From positions 558,001 to 622,000 of the forward strand of contig JAAROD010000007.1 in NCBI GenBank assembly GCA_012274445.1: a stretch of DNA of 64,000 nt. Reading direction: 5' to 3'. Both the position numbers and the translations under genes were made by a program. The notes under the pieces were generated by a model. The model did not search any database. It worked only from the letters and a program-made list of their open reading frames with translations, and was not told where the DNA came from. The first letter of the stretch is position 1, and each line of letters opens with the position of its first letter. This document shows positions 33,725-45,785 of the stretch, in pieces. Source of the stretch: Sclerotiophoma versabilis. Its lineage: Eukaryota; Ascomycota; Dothideomycetes; Pleosporales; Didymellaceae.

Positions 33725-35593
33725 ATGGCAATCAATGAAGCAAACGGCCGTTCGAACGGCCTAAACGGCACTGATGGTGTATCTCAAAGCCTGAAAACAT
33801 ACTCAATCCCCCACGAAACCCAGGAACTATTCGAAAATGGTATCCTTAACAACCCCCTCATTGCTTCCACGCTACCAAGTGGCATCACCAAAGCAGCAGC
33901 AAGAGTCCGTTTCGAAGGGTCCTCTAAGCCAAGTATCCCGATAAACTGGCGCTTTGCAGAGAGCATCTCCGCCTTAAAAGGCCTCGAAGCGGCCTTGATC
34001 AACGTCCTCCTCTCACGAAAATACGGTCTTGAACCGCAAGAAGCGGTAATAAACACGTTTGTCCCCCTCATCACCTCTTTTCTCACCCAAATTTCTGACA
34101 GACTAGCGACCATGCACAACTCTTCTTCATGTCCATCTTACTCAACACCATCGATCCCTCAGGCGAAGCTATAACCTTCGCATCCCAGAACAAAACTGCG
34201 TATGACAAGTACTTCAAGAACACAGATTTGCACAATCAAGCCTCCTCGCTGTACCGCGCCAGTGCAACGAATATCTACCGCTGCAAGGACGGAAGGTATT
34301 TCCACCTCCATGGCTCTATGAATCCGGAGCCGACGCAGGATAGTCTTGCACTGCCGCACGAGATGGATGCGAGCACGCCGGAAGACGCTTGGGAGCCGTA
34401 CGTGGACGCAGTGGGCAAGATTGAGAGTGAGGAAATGCAGAGGCAAGCGAGCGATGTTTTCAAGCAAGCGGGCACGATATGCTGGACGACAGAGGAGTTC
34501 AGGGCAAGTAAGCATGGGAAGAAGAACGCACATGTTGGGCTGTACGAAATCCATGATATCAAAACCCCCGGGCAGGAGCCGTGCTGGTGGCCCGCCACGC
34601 CTCAGACAAGCGCTGAGCGTCCGCTCGCTGGCCTGAAAATCGTGGATCTCACCCGCGTCATTGCCGCCCCGGCTGTCACGCGCGGACTCGCAGAGCTGGG
34701 CGCCAGCGTGATGCGCGTCACTGCCGAGCACGTCACGGATATGAGCGCGCTGCACGTCGACCTCAACTGGGGGAAATGGAACACTCACCTCGATTTTCGC
34801 CAAGAACAAGACCGCGAGAAGCTGCGTGCGCTGGTCCAAGACGCCGACGTCGTTGTCCAGGGCTACCGGCCTGGCGTGCTGGACAAATACGGGTTCTCGC
34901 CTGAAGACCTTCTCGAGCTGACCAAGGATCGTGGACGGGGGCTGATTGTGGTGCGCGAGAACTGCTATGGCTGGAATGGACCGTGGGCGTATCGGAGCGG
35001 GTGGCAGCAGATCTCAGATGCGTGCTGTGGGGTGTCGATGGAGTTTGGCCGCGCGATGGGTGTCGACGAGCCGGTGACTCCTGTATTCCCGAACTCAGAC
35101 TTCTGCACTGGCACATCAGGCGTCATTGCAGTGCTTAACGCGCTATTGAGACGTGGTGCGGAGGGCGGGAGTTATAAAGTCGATGTGAGTGCGATCCCAT
35201 CGTTGTACGGCTGGAGTTTACTGACAGCACCAGGTCGCGCTTAACTACTACTCGCAGTGGCTCGTTAACAGCGTGGGCGTCTACCCGAAGGATGTCTGGG
35301 AAGATGTTTGGACCCGAAATAGAAAACAGGTCTTCAGACATTACCATAATATGGGCTACACGTTGCCGCGCTTCATGCAAATGCTCAAAGCAAATGCAGG
35401 CGACACTGTCCTAAACCCCGACTTCTTCGAAAAGCGCCACTCTGGCGCACTGGGCACAGAAGTGTTGTGTCCGAAGCCAATCATCCAGTATCCCGGCGGG
35501 AAGGTGTCATTGAAGTACAACGTTGGCACACGAGGTAACGGAGTAGACCAGGCTCGATGGCCGTCAGATTTGACGACAGAAATAGTTGCATAG
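33725..35593 (+). CDS. Class III CoA-transferase (CaiB/BaiF family)
   Basis: A 589-aa acyl-CoA transferase. Exons are 33725..34056, 34107..35184 and 35234..35593, with introns of 50 and 49 nt. The product has the two-part layout of fungal CaiB/BaiF proteins: an N-terminal segment with INTDHAQLFFMSILL and the main domain starting PLAGLKIVDLTRVIAAP. The catalytic Asp is expected in the VDLNWGKWNTHLDF region or just before it. VRENCYGWNGPWAYRSGWQ and GTSGVIAVLNALLRRG are family landmarks. The enzyme would move CoA between carboxylic acids without free CoA. It probably activates the substrate handled by the divergent AtuA-type protein. The substrate is unknown. Confidence 0.9.
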
Positions 35594-35684
35594 CCAGATC
35601 CATGACAACGAACAAACTCGACGTTGAAACTGCAACAAATCGTACTATCTCTGCAGACTTCTCCCACATTTACAAAGAACACAA

Positions 35685-36617
35685 CTATAAATACATTCCC
35701 GTAATCCACCACCCGGGGCCCCTCCACCCCCCATTCAACCACGCCTTCTCCTTCTCAATCTTCATCCCCACAGTCCTAAACCCCAACTTCCTCAACACCC
35801 TCTGACTACCGGGATTATCCTGATCAACACCCGCTTCGACGTAAAACACCGTCGTCTTCCCCCCATCCACCCTCCCTTCCACCCTCCCCTTCCACTCCCC
35901 AATAGACGCAGCATACGCATCAAGCAGCGCTCTACACGCCTCCGTCGCAAACCCCTTCCCCTGCGCAGGAGCAAAAAGCGCATAGCCCAAAACCCGCACA
36001 TCGAGACGGACACGTTGCAACTCGACCTCGCGCAGCCGCACCTGCTCCTCTGTCAGCGGCGCACCGGCGCCGACTTGCTCCGCGCCCGCTAGAATTGCAG
36101 GCAACGGGGGAGCGAGTTCGGGACCCGCTGGATTGCGCCGCAGACTCACGCTGCCAATGTGCACGCCCGGGTCGTCGTCGGCGGCGGCGGCGGCGGGATG
36201 CGTCGAGTCCCGCTGGAACACGGCGTAGAACCAGTTATCCCATTTAGTCAGGTGGTCGAGCATCCAGACGCGGCTTTCCTCGAGGGACTTTGTGGCGCCG
36301 TGTAGACTTTGGTGTTTTAGCGCGAGGAGCAGTGGGAGGGGGTGGGTTTTAACGCTGGGAGAGGTAGGGGTGGGGAGGTGTGGGCGGTATCTGGGAGTTT
36401 AGCGGGTGTGGGATGGGGATGGGGGTGGGGGATGTGTTTGCGGGAGAAGATGGGGGGGGAGAGGAGATTGGGGTGTTTACCTCCAGCTTGTGGCTATGGG
36501 ATCAGACCAGTTCTCGTGGAACCATTGTAAATGTTGCGAGCCCGGGGATGGGTCGGTGAGGCGGACAAGGTGAAGACGGGGGGTTGAGATTGTGGATGGG
36601 GGAACGGGGTTTGACAT
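35685..36617 (-). CDS. GNAT-family N-acetyltransferase
   Basis: A 252-aa acetyltransferase with exons 36617..36481 and 36306..35685. The 174-nt intron is long for this genome and strongly C-rich on the coding strand. The N-terminus STISTPRLHLVRLTDPS is typical of the RimJ/RimL-like branch. LGYALFAPAQGKGFATEA is motif A, which binds acetyl-CoA. The late stretch NPGSQRVLRKLGFRTVGM is the usual C-terminal end of the fold. The coding DNA is GC-rich with a run of Ala codons. RimJ/RimL relatives acetylate ribosomal protein N-termini, antibiotics or small amines; the target here cannot be told. Confidence 0.85.
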
Positions 36618-37163
36618 GTTGGATTGTATGCACTCCTACTCCTCGAATCTGGATGGTGTGTTGTGGGATCGGGTTGTTTATTTGCTTGCTGCTTTCAAGG
36701 CACGGCTTTGAGCTTATGTACATGTACTTTGCTTCGCGAGGCTTAGTGGTGACTCAGGCAGAAGTTTTTTTTGGCAGTGGAGCATGCGGCTTTCTAGGCC
36801 TTGATGAAGCTGTGTTAGGATCACGGTTGACTCATATCTGGTGGAGTGCCTGAAGTTGACATCGTACTCAGCATTACCTCAATGGTGGAATGTCAGCATT
36901 ACCGAGCTATAAGGTGTTGGATTCACGTGCACGCGCGAAACCGTGTTTAGTTCACTAGCGCGCGTGTCTTAGCTCGCTTCTCCTCGAGGTTGCCATTGTC
37001 GTTCGCAACCGGCATCTTGAGGAAGTGCAGGTTGCAACAATTACAAGATGGTATATATTTCGCCGCAATAGTCTCAACCTGGCCATTTGTGACCTGGTAC
37101 AAGTTGAACACGTCCGCACGACAATGCTACAAATCCGTCTAGTCCAAGCCGCACGATCTTCCA
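36618..37163. other. Intergenic spacer, nothing recognised
   Basis: A 546-bp gap upstream of the GNAT gene and downstream of the next minus-strand gene. It should include the GNAT promoter. No gene or repeat was recognised. Confidence 0.4.
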
Positions 37164-38355
37164 TTACTCCAATATCATACTCTCCCCGTTTTCCATGTTC
37201 TTGAAACGTACATCTTCAAACTCATCAGCACCCCATCCACTCCCACCATATCCACCCGTCTCTTCGCTCCGCGCCTCTCTCAGCGCATCTTCTACCGTCC
37301 AGACTTTCCTCTTCAAAAACCAACTGATAAGACCCCCGCCCTTCTTGACTTCATCGTGCGTAGCTACCCAGTACTTTGCGCGCAGGATTCGCTGTGCTAG
37401 TACGCCGTTCTTCGCACCGAGGTTCAACTGCTGCGCTGCTGATATGCTGACGTCGTGCAGCCCGTGCAGGAAGGCAAGGACCTTCAGCTCTGGATCTGCT
37501 CTCGCTATCGGTGTCAGGGCGGTATGCGGGATGCCGTGGGGCGTGTAGATGACCGCCTCAGCTGCCTCTCCACTAGAGGAGGAGAAGCTTTCTTCCAGCC
37601 CGTCGCCATTTATGGACAGGCTGGAGCGCTGTTTGCGCGGAGTGGTGGAGATGAAGGGGTGGGTGGCGAAGGTGATGAGGAGGGCGGAGTGATAGTACAA
37701 CGAGTCGTTGGCGGCGGTCAGGCGGCTGATGCTGAGCCAGGAGGGGAGCGGCGAGAGGGAGAAGTCGTGCCAGTCGCTGTCGTCGACGAAGGTGGGCGTT
37801 GTGGTGACGGTGCGGAAGTGCGACCAGGAGGATATCAGCCTCGATGCTTGCTGGTGGTTGTTAGTGTGCAGTTGTGGGTTGGCCTGGCAGTCGACGGACC
37901 TCTGTCGCGAACACGGGCACGTCTGGATGGACCTCCAGCAGCGTCTCTTTGTGGCAGTGGTCTGTGAACTCGTGCGAGATGGCAACGGCATCGATGAGCG
38001 TCTCGTCGTCCGCGCCGGATCTTCTCTTGCTGCCTCGGCGCATTCCTCCAGCGAGCATCTCGACCTGGCGCACCATCTCTTCGACTTCAGCTATGCTCTT
38101 CACCGCACTCGGCGTGGCGTGCCATTGCTGGGAAAACCATTTGGCGACGTCCGACTGGCCGCCCACAAACCACGGGTCGATCAGCACGTTGTAGTACACG
38201 CGACTGCCGTGCTTGACTGCGTTGGCGGGCCGCGGGATCTGGAGCAGCCAGGACGTGTCGGCGTTCAGGTGGTGCAGGATGGGGCGGCGCGTTGCGAGCG
38301 CTCTGACGACGGCATCGCGTGTTTCGAGGTGGAGTTGCTCCGAGGGGTCGTCCAT
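37164..38355 (-). CDS. Metallo-beta-lactamase-fold-like protein with altered metal motif
   Basis: A 380-aa protein with exons 38355..37900 and 37850..37164. The layout resembles a fungal family with a metallo-beta-lactamase-like fold (UlaG-type). Visible landmarks are SWLLQIPRP, YYNVLIDPWFVGGQSDVA and DAVAISHEFTDHCHKETL. Later stretches are YYHSALLITFATHP, VIYTPHGIPH, FLHGLHDVSIS and KYWVATHDEVKKGGG. The expected HxHxDH ligand set reads H-E-F-T-D-H (H128 onward), so the second His is replaced by Phe, although the Asp, the last His and later His residues remain. It may bind one metal or be a modified hydrolase. The splice site (GTCCGT donor) is slightly weak, but phase and sequence continuity support it. 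Confidence 0.75.
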
Positions 38356-38921
38356 GGAAGCGATCGGTGTTGCCTATCACCGAGGCATAGTGACGCGTTT
38401 GTGTTTGGAGTGATGATGAAGGTATGGCGCGCTAGCGGGAGCATAGGGTGCCGCGGGTATGACGCAGGGACCAGGGACCAGGGTCGTATGCGACGCGAGA
38501 CACGGCTTGCAGGTGTTCAACTAGTCACGTCACACAGCAAGCAACTTGGAATCTAGTCTTCTACGCCACTGGGTTGTTACATCCTTACGGCGTTAAAACT
38601 GTGTTATCGTGTGAACTTTGTTCGGTGATGCATTGATCCTGCTATACTACACGAATCATCCTACCTGTTGTTGCTACCCTAGCTAGAGTGCCCAGAACTT
38701 CTCAAAACGCCACGCAATGCAATGCTACGACAATAAATCCCCAAGATGCTAATCAAACAAGCGCCAATTTTGGTGGGTACAAACAGGATCGTCGAGGCAG
38801 TCAGACGTATTCGAAAGCAGATCGTACGTAGGAACAAGGTGCGTGAAGACGCAGAGAAAGGTGATAGGATCAGGGTTCGGACAAGCGACCCTAGAGGTAT
38901 TCAGACTACCTTTGAAGCCGT
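38356..38921. other. Intergenic spacer, nothing recognised
   Basis: A 566-bp gap between two minus-strand genes. It should hold the promoter of the metallo-hydrolase-like gene and the terminator of the nucleoporin gene. Nothing specific was seen. Confidence 0.4.
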
Positions 38922-41900
38922 CTAGCTGGAAGGCATAGACTCGTTGTACTTTCGTGAGAACTCCTCGGCCACCTCAGAGCTCTTCACTGCAAAGTAAACA
39001 GGGGTCAGACCCTTGTCTTTGCCAGGTCGGGTCGCCTGCACCATCTTCCTGCTGCCGCCGGCGACGGTCGAGCGTAGTGCAGGCAGAATCTGGTAGTTGA
39101 GCGGCGTTGCTCCGCTGGGGATACGTATGCGGACGAAGCACTTGCCGCTGACTTTGTCCTTCAAGATCCATAGAGGACCACGCGCAAAGTTCTCCCACTT
39201 CTTGGTACCGTCGCCTTGGTCAACCTGCTGCTTTGCAAGAGCAAGGTCAATGTGGAAGATGACATCGTTTGACGCCTTCTCCTCTTCTGTCAGCTGCGAC
39301 AGATCCACCTGCTCTTGCTTCTCGCCCTCTTCGTCGTCTTCAGCCGCCGAGTCCTTGTTTGTCTCAGTCTCGGACAGCGGTGTGCCGGCGCGAGAGTTGA
39401 ACACAGAAGAGGGAACAGAGCTTGGAGCTGACGCGCCAAAGTTGGGCGCAAGCAACGATGAGCTATTCGGCCCACCAAAGTTGAATAGACTGCCAGATGG
39501 AGGCGGCTTCGCGGGGGTTGTTGAGAATTCAGCTGGGGAAGGTGTGGCCGGCTGGAACTGGAAGGTTGGGCCGTCTTTCTTCTTTTCAGTTGCTGGTGCA
39601 CCACCGAATTTGATCGGACTGCCGACCTTGAACGTCTGGTCACCTGCGAATGTGTTCTTGGGAGGTGCAGTGTTGGCGCCGGCGTTCTCGAAGTTGAAGA
39701 AGGCGAAGGGCTTGTTTGTGGGTGTTGAGGTCCCATTAGTCTGACCAAAGATGGAGGTAGGCTCGTCGTTCTCCTTTTCGGCCTCATTGTCAGCATCGTC
39801 GGCCCTCGTCATGCGAGAGAGCAGACTGCTTTTCCCGCCAGTGGCCTGCTTCTTGCTTGTCGCATCATCCGACTCAGTCTCAGATCCACCCAGCTTGCGT
39901 TTGGGTGAAGTAGATCCAGTGGAGCCGGCCGCTTGGCCGTTCTGTGACTTGTCCTCCTGGTCGTCCTCATCATCGGTATCGTCCTGGTTGGTTGACGAAG
40001 GACCGGAGGACAGATGACTGAACAGGTTGCCAGATGGGCTTGGCGCAGCACTGGGTGTGTCAAACACCGATCGTCCACCTGTTGTGGAAGGTGCAGGGCT
40101 AGCAGCGCGGAACAAGCTGGGTGAAGAGGCGCCGCTCGCCGGCTTTGCGAGGTTGGCGAACAGGTTCGTTGAGGTAGTCGGCGCGTCCTCGCTCGCAGGT
40201 TTTGCAAGGTTGGCAAATAGGTTTGTGGAAGCAGTCGGCTTATCGTTAGCGGCTTCTTTGGCGGACTCTTTGGCTGGTTCAGCAGGAGTAGGTGTTGTAG
40301 CACCGGAAGCGTTGGTGGATCCTGGAAGACTAAAACCACTCGCAGAAGCGATTGCCTCCTTCTCCTTAGCCAGACGCTCAGCCTCTTCCTTGTCATATCG
40401 GGCGCTCCACTCCTCTTCGGTCTCGTCGTCTGAGTCGTAGTCGGCGTCCTTGGCCTTTTTCTTTCGCTCCGCTGCAAGCTGCTCGTATGTCTTCGCCTTC
40501 TTGGCAAACGCAGCCATGAAGTCAGTGCTTCCACCACTGGAGCTGCCACCGAAGCTTGGTGTGAAGCCACCACTTGTAGCAGTCTTGGGTGCGCCAAACG
40601 ACGGGGTAAAGCCTGTAGAGGCTGTAGAGGTCTTTGGTGATCCAAAGGAAGGCGTGAAACCAGTAGAAGCTGGCGCTGGCTTGGAGGTGTGTGTACCATT
40701 GAGCGTAGACGAGCCGGTAGAAGCGCCAAATGAAGGCGTGAATCCAGATGTGCTAGGCTCTGGCGCGGATGGGCCAGCGGATGCGCTGAAAGGAGTGAAG
40801 CCAGTGTTTGGTGCAGTAGCTTTAGGTGGCTCAGCGCTCTTCTCTGGCGTCGTACCTTTGCTGATGGCCCTTGAGAAAAGATTCGAAGTTGCAGTTGCGG
40901 GAGGGTTGGCTTTGGGAGTAGTTGTGGAGGTCATGGATGACTTCGGCGTCGGTGTAGAGGGCTCGGCAGGACGCGAACGTTTGGATGACTCTTGGAGTCC
41001 TTCAGAGCTTTCTTCGCTGGCTTTGCGCTTTGTGGAGAGGGCTGATTCGGTGCCTGTGACACCCTTCGCCGACGCCCGCTGCTTCTTTGCGTTGTCAATC
41101 TTGGTCTTGAGTGCGCGCGATTGCTGGTGGTGCCAGATCGACAGAGCAGACCAGTCGGCTACAGGGGAGGCATTACTGATAATCTCTCGGTACTTTAGGT
41201 TCATAGCCTGAAGTTGAAGGCTCAATTGAACAATGTGGTCAACCAAGCCTTCTGCATCTTGTGGGGCGGCAACATCCTCAACGACCCAGTCTTTCGGAAC
41301 GTTGAGCTTGCCGATCCTGGGTAGCTGCGGCGCAGCCGTTGTATTGAGCATTGGCGCACCAGACTCCGTGGACTTTGCTGGTGTTGGAGAGGTAGAAGAC
41401 TGCGCCTTTGCAGTGTTGAACAGGCTTGAGCTGTTGCTTGAAGAACCGGGAAGGCTTGCAAAGGGGTTGGAAGCCTCTTTGGCGGGAGGCTGCTGGGCGG
41501 AAGTCTCTTGGGCAGCTTGCGGAGTTGGTGTTGCCTGCAGTTTTGATGGCGTGGATGCATCCTGGGTGTTGTTTGACCCAAATGATTGGAAGGAAAAGCC
41601 AGAGCTTGCCTTGGGCTGTGCGGTAAACATTCCTGCTTTCGCCTGGTCATTGTCCGTTGCCTTAGCAGGCTGTGGCGTGCTGAAACCACTGAACAAGTTT
41701 GTCTTGGGTGCCTCGGGCGCCTGGAACATAGGTGCGCTGGCAGGCTTGTCGCTTTCTTTGGGAGCACTCTCCTTGTTCTGGGATGCACCGAACATACTGC
41801 TGAAGTCAGGCGCGGGTGTGCTCGCTGGTTTCGAAAGCCCAGCAAAGAAGTTGTTGCTCTTGGGTGTTTCCGGTGCTGCGCTGCTGGTTTGTTCTGCGGG

Positions 41901-43543
41901 CTTCACGCTGTTGAAAAGGCTCGACGTAGCGGGTGTTGGCTCCTGCGCTTTTGGCGTTTCTTGTGTTTGGCCAAAGCTGAACTGGGGTGTGCTGGCCGGT
42001 GCCGCCTCCTGCGTCTTGGGAGCTTCTTGCGTCTGTCCAAAGCTGAACTTGGGTGTGCTTGCGGTGGTCGAGTCCTGTGCCTTTGGTGTGCTTGCGGTGG
42101 TCGAGTCCTGTGCCTTTGGTGTTTCCTGTGTTTGGCCGAAGCTGAATTTCGGTGTGCTGGAGTTTGTGGATGGTTGCAGGCCAGAGAAGAGGTTGCTGGC
42201 AGGCGTAGCAGCGGGAGCAGGTGTGCTGGCGCCTCCGAACATGTTGGTGGCTGGCGCGGGTGTCGCAGGCTCTGCAGGCTTTGGTGTCGCCGCGCCAAAG
42301 CTAAACAGACCGGTGGAGGGTGTCGCGGGTGCGGCTGCTGATGTGCTCTCACTCTTCTGCGCATCGGCACCAGCGCCAAAGCCGCCAAAAGTGGGTGCGG
42401 CTGCAGGTGTCGCGTTGTTTTGCGCAGCTCCACCGAAGCTGAAGATGCTCGTTGAGGCAGGTGCGGGAGCGGGAGTGCTGGCCGGGGCAGCAGAGCTGGT
42501 GGCACCGAATTGGAAGGTCGGGGTGCTCGATGCGGCGGGCGTGGGTGTGTTTGCGCCGAAGCTGAAGGTCGGCTGCGAGGCTGGGGCTGGCGTGCTCGGT
42601 GCGGCTGCTGCTGACGAGCTGGCCCCGCCGAAACTGAAGACGGATGGGGAGGCGCCGTTTGTGGTGCCGAAGACACTGGTCGATGCCGACGAGCTGCTCG
42701 TGTTGTTTTGCTGAGCCCCGCCGAAGGGGTTGCTCGCAGGCTGGCTGCCAAACATGGAGCCACCGAAAGGCGTGGATGCACCGTTAGCTGCGGATGCGCC
42801 GCCATTCAGGCCGCCAAAGGGATTGTTCGTCGACGACGCAGGCGAGAAGTCAAAGCCAGCTGTGGGCGGCTGGAAGGCGCTGCTTTGGTTGCCAGCGCCG
42901 AAGCTGGGGGCAGGAAAGGAGCTGTTCGCGAATGCGTTGGTCGAGTTGGACGGTTGTGCGGGGGGGAAGCTGTTCGTCGCGCTGCCACCAAAGGCGCTGC
43001 CTCCGAACATGCCCCCAGTGGCATTCGAGCCATTGCTGTCCCCGCCTCCGATGGGCGCCGAAGCTCCAAACCCGAAGCTCGGTGTTTGCTGCCCTCCACC
43101 GAAGCTGACGCTCTGCGATAGGCCCTGTGATGTCGCGTTAGCAGTGCGCTGGTGCAGCATGTGCCTCGTTCGAACAGCCGTGCGGTGCGCGGGGCTGCAC
43201 TTGTCGGCCATGCTGGCGGCGGCGGATGCGATGGTGCGCGCGGTTGAGGGCGTCTGGGCGTGGAGCACTTACGGACGAGGCGCCAGCTGCGCGGCGAGGC
43301 TTTGCTGTCTTGATCCTGTGGGGCGAATGTCAGCGCGTGGAGGTGAAGGACGCGACAGACGCGCTTCGAGCTGGCTCGCGACCGGGGACGGCGTCGAGTC
43401 ACGGTGAAGGCGGAGGGCACCTACTTGCGCTGTGCCAGTTGAGCTGCAGTTGCCCGCTGTGGCACTTCGGCCGGCTCATCGCGTTCGTCGTACGGGTTTT
43501 CCGGACGGCCCTGTCCGAACACGTTTGCGCGTTTTCCAGACAT
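38922..43543 (-). CDS. NUP2: FG-repeat nucleoporin with Ran-binding domain, Nup2-like
   Basis: A 1454-aa nuclear pore protein with exons 43543..43425, 43315..43273 and 43124..38922. The N-terminus MSGKRANVFGQGRPENPYDE matches the start of Nup2-type proteins, a region that binds importin-alpha. Next come about 600 residues of Ala/Ser/Thr/Pro-rich FG repeats, mostly FSFG and FGG types. They include near-perfect tandem units built on FSFGQTQETPKAQ. A middle region with a predicted helix (VDHIVQLSLQLQAMNLKYRE) is followed by more repeats and acidic stretches. The C-terminal 120 residues form a Ran-binding domain with WILKDKVSGKCFVRIRIPSG. The intron before exon 3 is 148 nt and uses the branch GCTAACG. 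Nup2 helps release cargo and recycle importin-alpha. Confidence 0.92.
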
Positions 43544-43740
43544 GTTTGCGCCGGGGATGGGTTGACGTGCGGCGTGGTGATGGCTCTGGGATGGCAGGAA
43601 ATGTTTTGACGTTCGGCGGTGTTGAGAGGGCGCCCGTGCTCTCGACGTCACGCTAGCCTCAGACATTCGTCGGCCAGTCCACGTATCCACCAGGTCGTGT
43701 CCACAATGAAGGACGAGCGTTGGAGTTCTGAATCTTGGAG

Positions 43741-43976
43741 GTTAGTATCTCATCTTAAGTTTAGAAACCTGAAAGGCTTTATTATCTATATTGGCATTGT
43801 CTTCTATTATGAGTACTACAGATTTCGATACTCTTTTTAAAGGAAATTTCGTTTATATAACACAACTTTTCTTATTCTATGGTATTTTTATTGCTTTTGC
43901 CATAAAAACGCCTACTACATTCTTAAATACATGACTTTTGAAAGCTCACGTTGAATTACCTTTGGGGGGTAGTATT
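43741..43976. other. AT-rich patch
   Basis: About 235 bp are visibly AT-rich, in sharp contrast to the GC-rich nucleoporin gene on the left. Fungal AT-rich islands are often remains of transposons mutated by RIP, but this one is short and shows no transposon coding sequence. Confidence 0.4.
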
Positions 43977-44328
43977 ATCTTTCTAGGGCAGAAGTACCCC
44001 CAGACACTAACCGCAGCAGTTCGTGGACATTCACACTCTCTATCGATGCGCAGCTGGTAGGATTTCTGCAAACGTCAACCTGCTCACATCAAGAGTGGTC
44101 CTGCACACTGAAGCATGGCCGTACAGCATCCTGCGTGCATTCCTGTCTCCTCGTACCTCTCTGCTCTCTTAATTCGTTCCTCTACATCTCGCTCACCTAC
44201 TACATATCATCACACTTCCAGTAACATGGGTGAAATTAATTTCAAGAAGCTCGACCTCAGTGAAGCACCGCCATCATACTTGTTTTCGAGACTGCAGAGG
44301 CTTCGTCTCCTGTTGTCCCCTCATTGTC

Positions 44329-44364
44329 TCCTCACATTTCTCCTCACATTTCTCCTCACATTTC
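44329..44364. repeat. 12-bp tandem repeat, three copies
   Basis: The unit TCCTCACATTTC occurs three times without mismatch, followed by a degenerate fourth copy. The unit length is a multiple of three, so it keeps frames open. Confidence 0.85.
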
Positions 44365-45280
44365 TCGTCATGTCTGCATCTGGCAATGATCCAACGGGAT
44401 GCCCCTCTGCACATCAAGTCGATTCACAAGACCTTTCCAAGCAAAAGGTTCGACGTGTTTGATGCATTGCTATACCCAACACGACATGATACGATGTGCT
44501 GACGAAGAAGCGGAGAGGTTCTTGGGGGAGATGCTAGTCCGTGTGTTGCTACCATGAATAGAAACACAGCTAGGAGCAAGACGTAGCAGTAGAACAGAAA
44601 TGCAAGTTATCAAACACATGTCCTCCGTCCAGACCTCACATGCAACACGCTTGTGTGAACTGCGCCGCAAATTCGTCTCCAAGGAGCTGGCGTAAGTGTA
44701 CAAGCCACTCTGTAAGAGACGCGTCGTGTCCATGACGCGTTGGATGCCTCAGGCATATTACATCATCTTGATACTGTGACCGGACAGCAAGTGCTCCAGG
44801 ATTCGCTGCAGAGGGTGAAGGCTATGATGAAACCCCCGCGGCAACGACCGAGCAAAGTGCGGTCACGATGCTGTAACAACCCAGACGATGGAAGGTTCAC
44901 CGCAAATGACAAACATGAAAGCGAGCGTATACAAGGCCGCAGCCCGGGGCGGAGATGCAGGGTACTGTGGTGAATCTAGGCCCTCGTGCTTGGCCCAAGG
45001 TGCTGAGACGCGGGGGAGTGCGTGGTGACAAGCTCGAAGCATGGAGAAGGTTCACATGGATGTCGACATGGGAGGCCAACTAGGTTCTGTCAACTGCGGC
45101 TCTTGAAACAAAGCTCCACGCCGTCGACATGGCAACTTTGGGTCCTGGTCCGCTGAATCTAGCAGACCTGCGCAGGACAGTCAGTTCGCGCAGTCGGTGA
45201 GCGCGGAAGCTAGGCAAATGGGGTCGCAGGATCAGGAAGGATAGTTCGGTTGGAGTGCCGGAGGAGCGATGGCCTCCAAT

Positions 45281-45405
45281 CAAAGAGACTAGAGACGACC
45301 AGCCAAAGACACTAGAGACGACCAACCAAAGAGACAAGAAACCCACTCAAAGAGACAAGAAACCAACCAAGGGGACAAGAAACCCAGCCAAAGAGACAAG
45401 AGACG
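45281..45405. repeat. Imperfect minisatellite with CAAAGAGACAAGAAACC-like units
   Basis: About six diverged units of 20-24 bp share the core AAAGAGACAAGA or AAAGAGACTAGAGACG. The first two or three units are the 24-bp form and the later ones the 20-bp form. This suggests successive expansion of two variants. Confidence 0.75.
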
Positions 45406-45741
45406 GCTGCTGTGCCACGGCTCTGTCGTGTGCTGCGACCCCTCAGGTCGAGAGCGAATGAGAGTGCTCAAGCAAGTGCGAAAGCGAGGGCGTCGAACAA
45501 AGCAGTGCTCTCCTCACGGCTGTATCGGTGGACACGGACTCTCGCTGTGCCGAAGGCGCAGGCAGGCGTGTGCAAACTGCGATTCGACGGTGCGCTCGAC
45601 TGGGGCTTATCATCTCAAATCCATCGAGTCGCCGTCCTGGCCTAGTTCCCCACCTGCACTGCACTTGGGTGCTGCGGCATATTCTCCATGGCCATATAAG
45701 CAGCACCGCCTCGTGTGTCGGCGCTGCACCCTGCTGGCCTG

Positions 45742-45747
<6 letters not shown>

Positions 45748-45785
<38 letters not shown>

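Noticed and set aside
41233..42714. 493-codon plus-strand frame
   Set aside because: It is the antisense shadow of the Ala/Ser/Pro-rich FG repeats of the nucleoporin gene.
44115..44462. 115-codon plus-strand frame with a Leu/Thr/Phe repeat
   Set aside because: The hydrophobic run comes from a 12-bp tandem repeat; no family or gene structure supports it.
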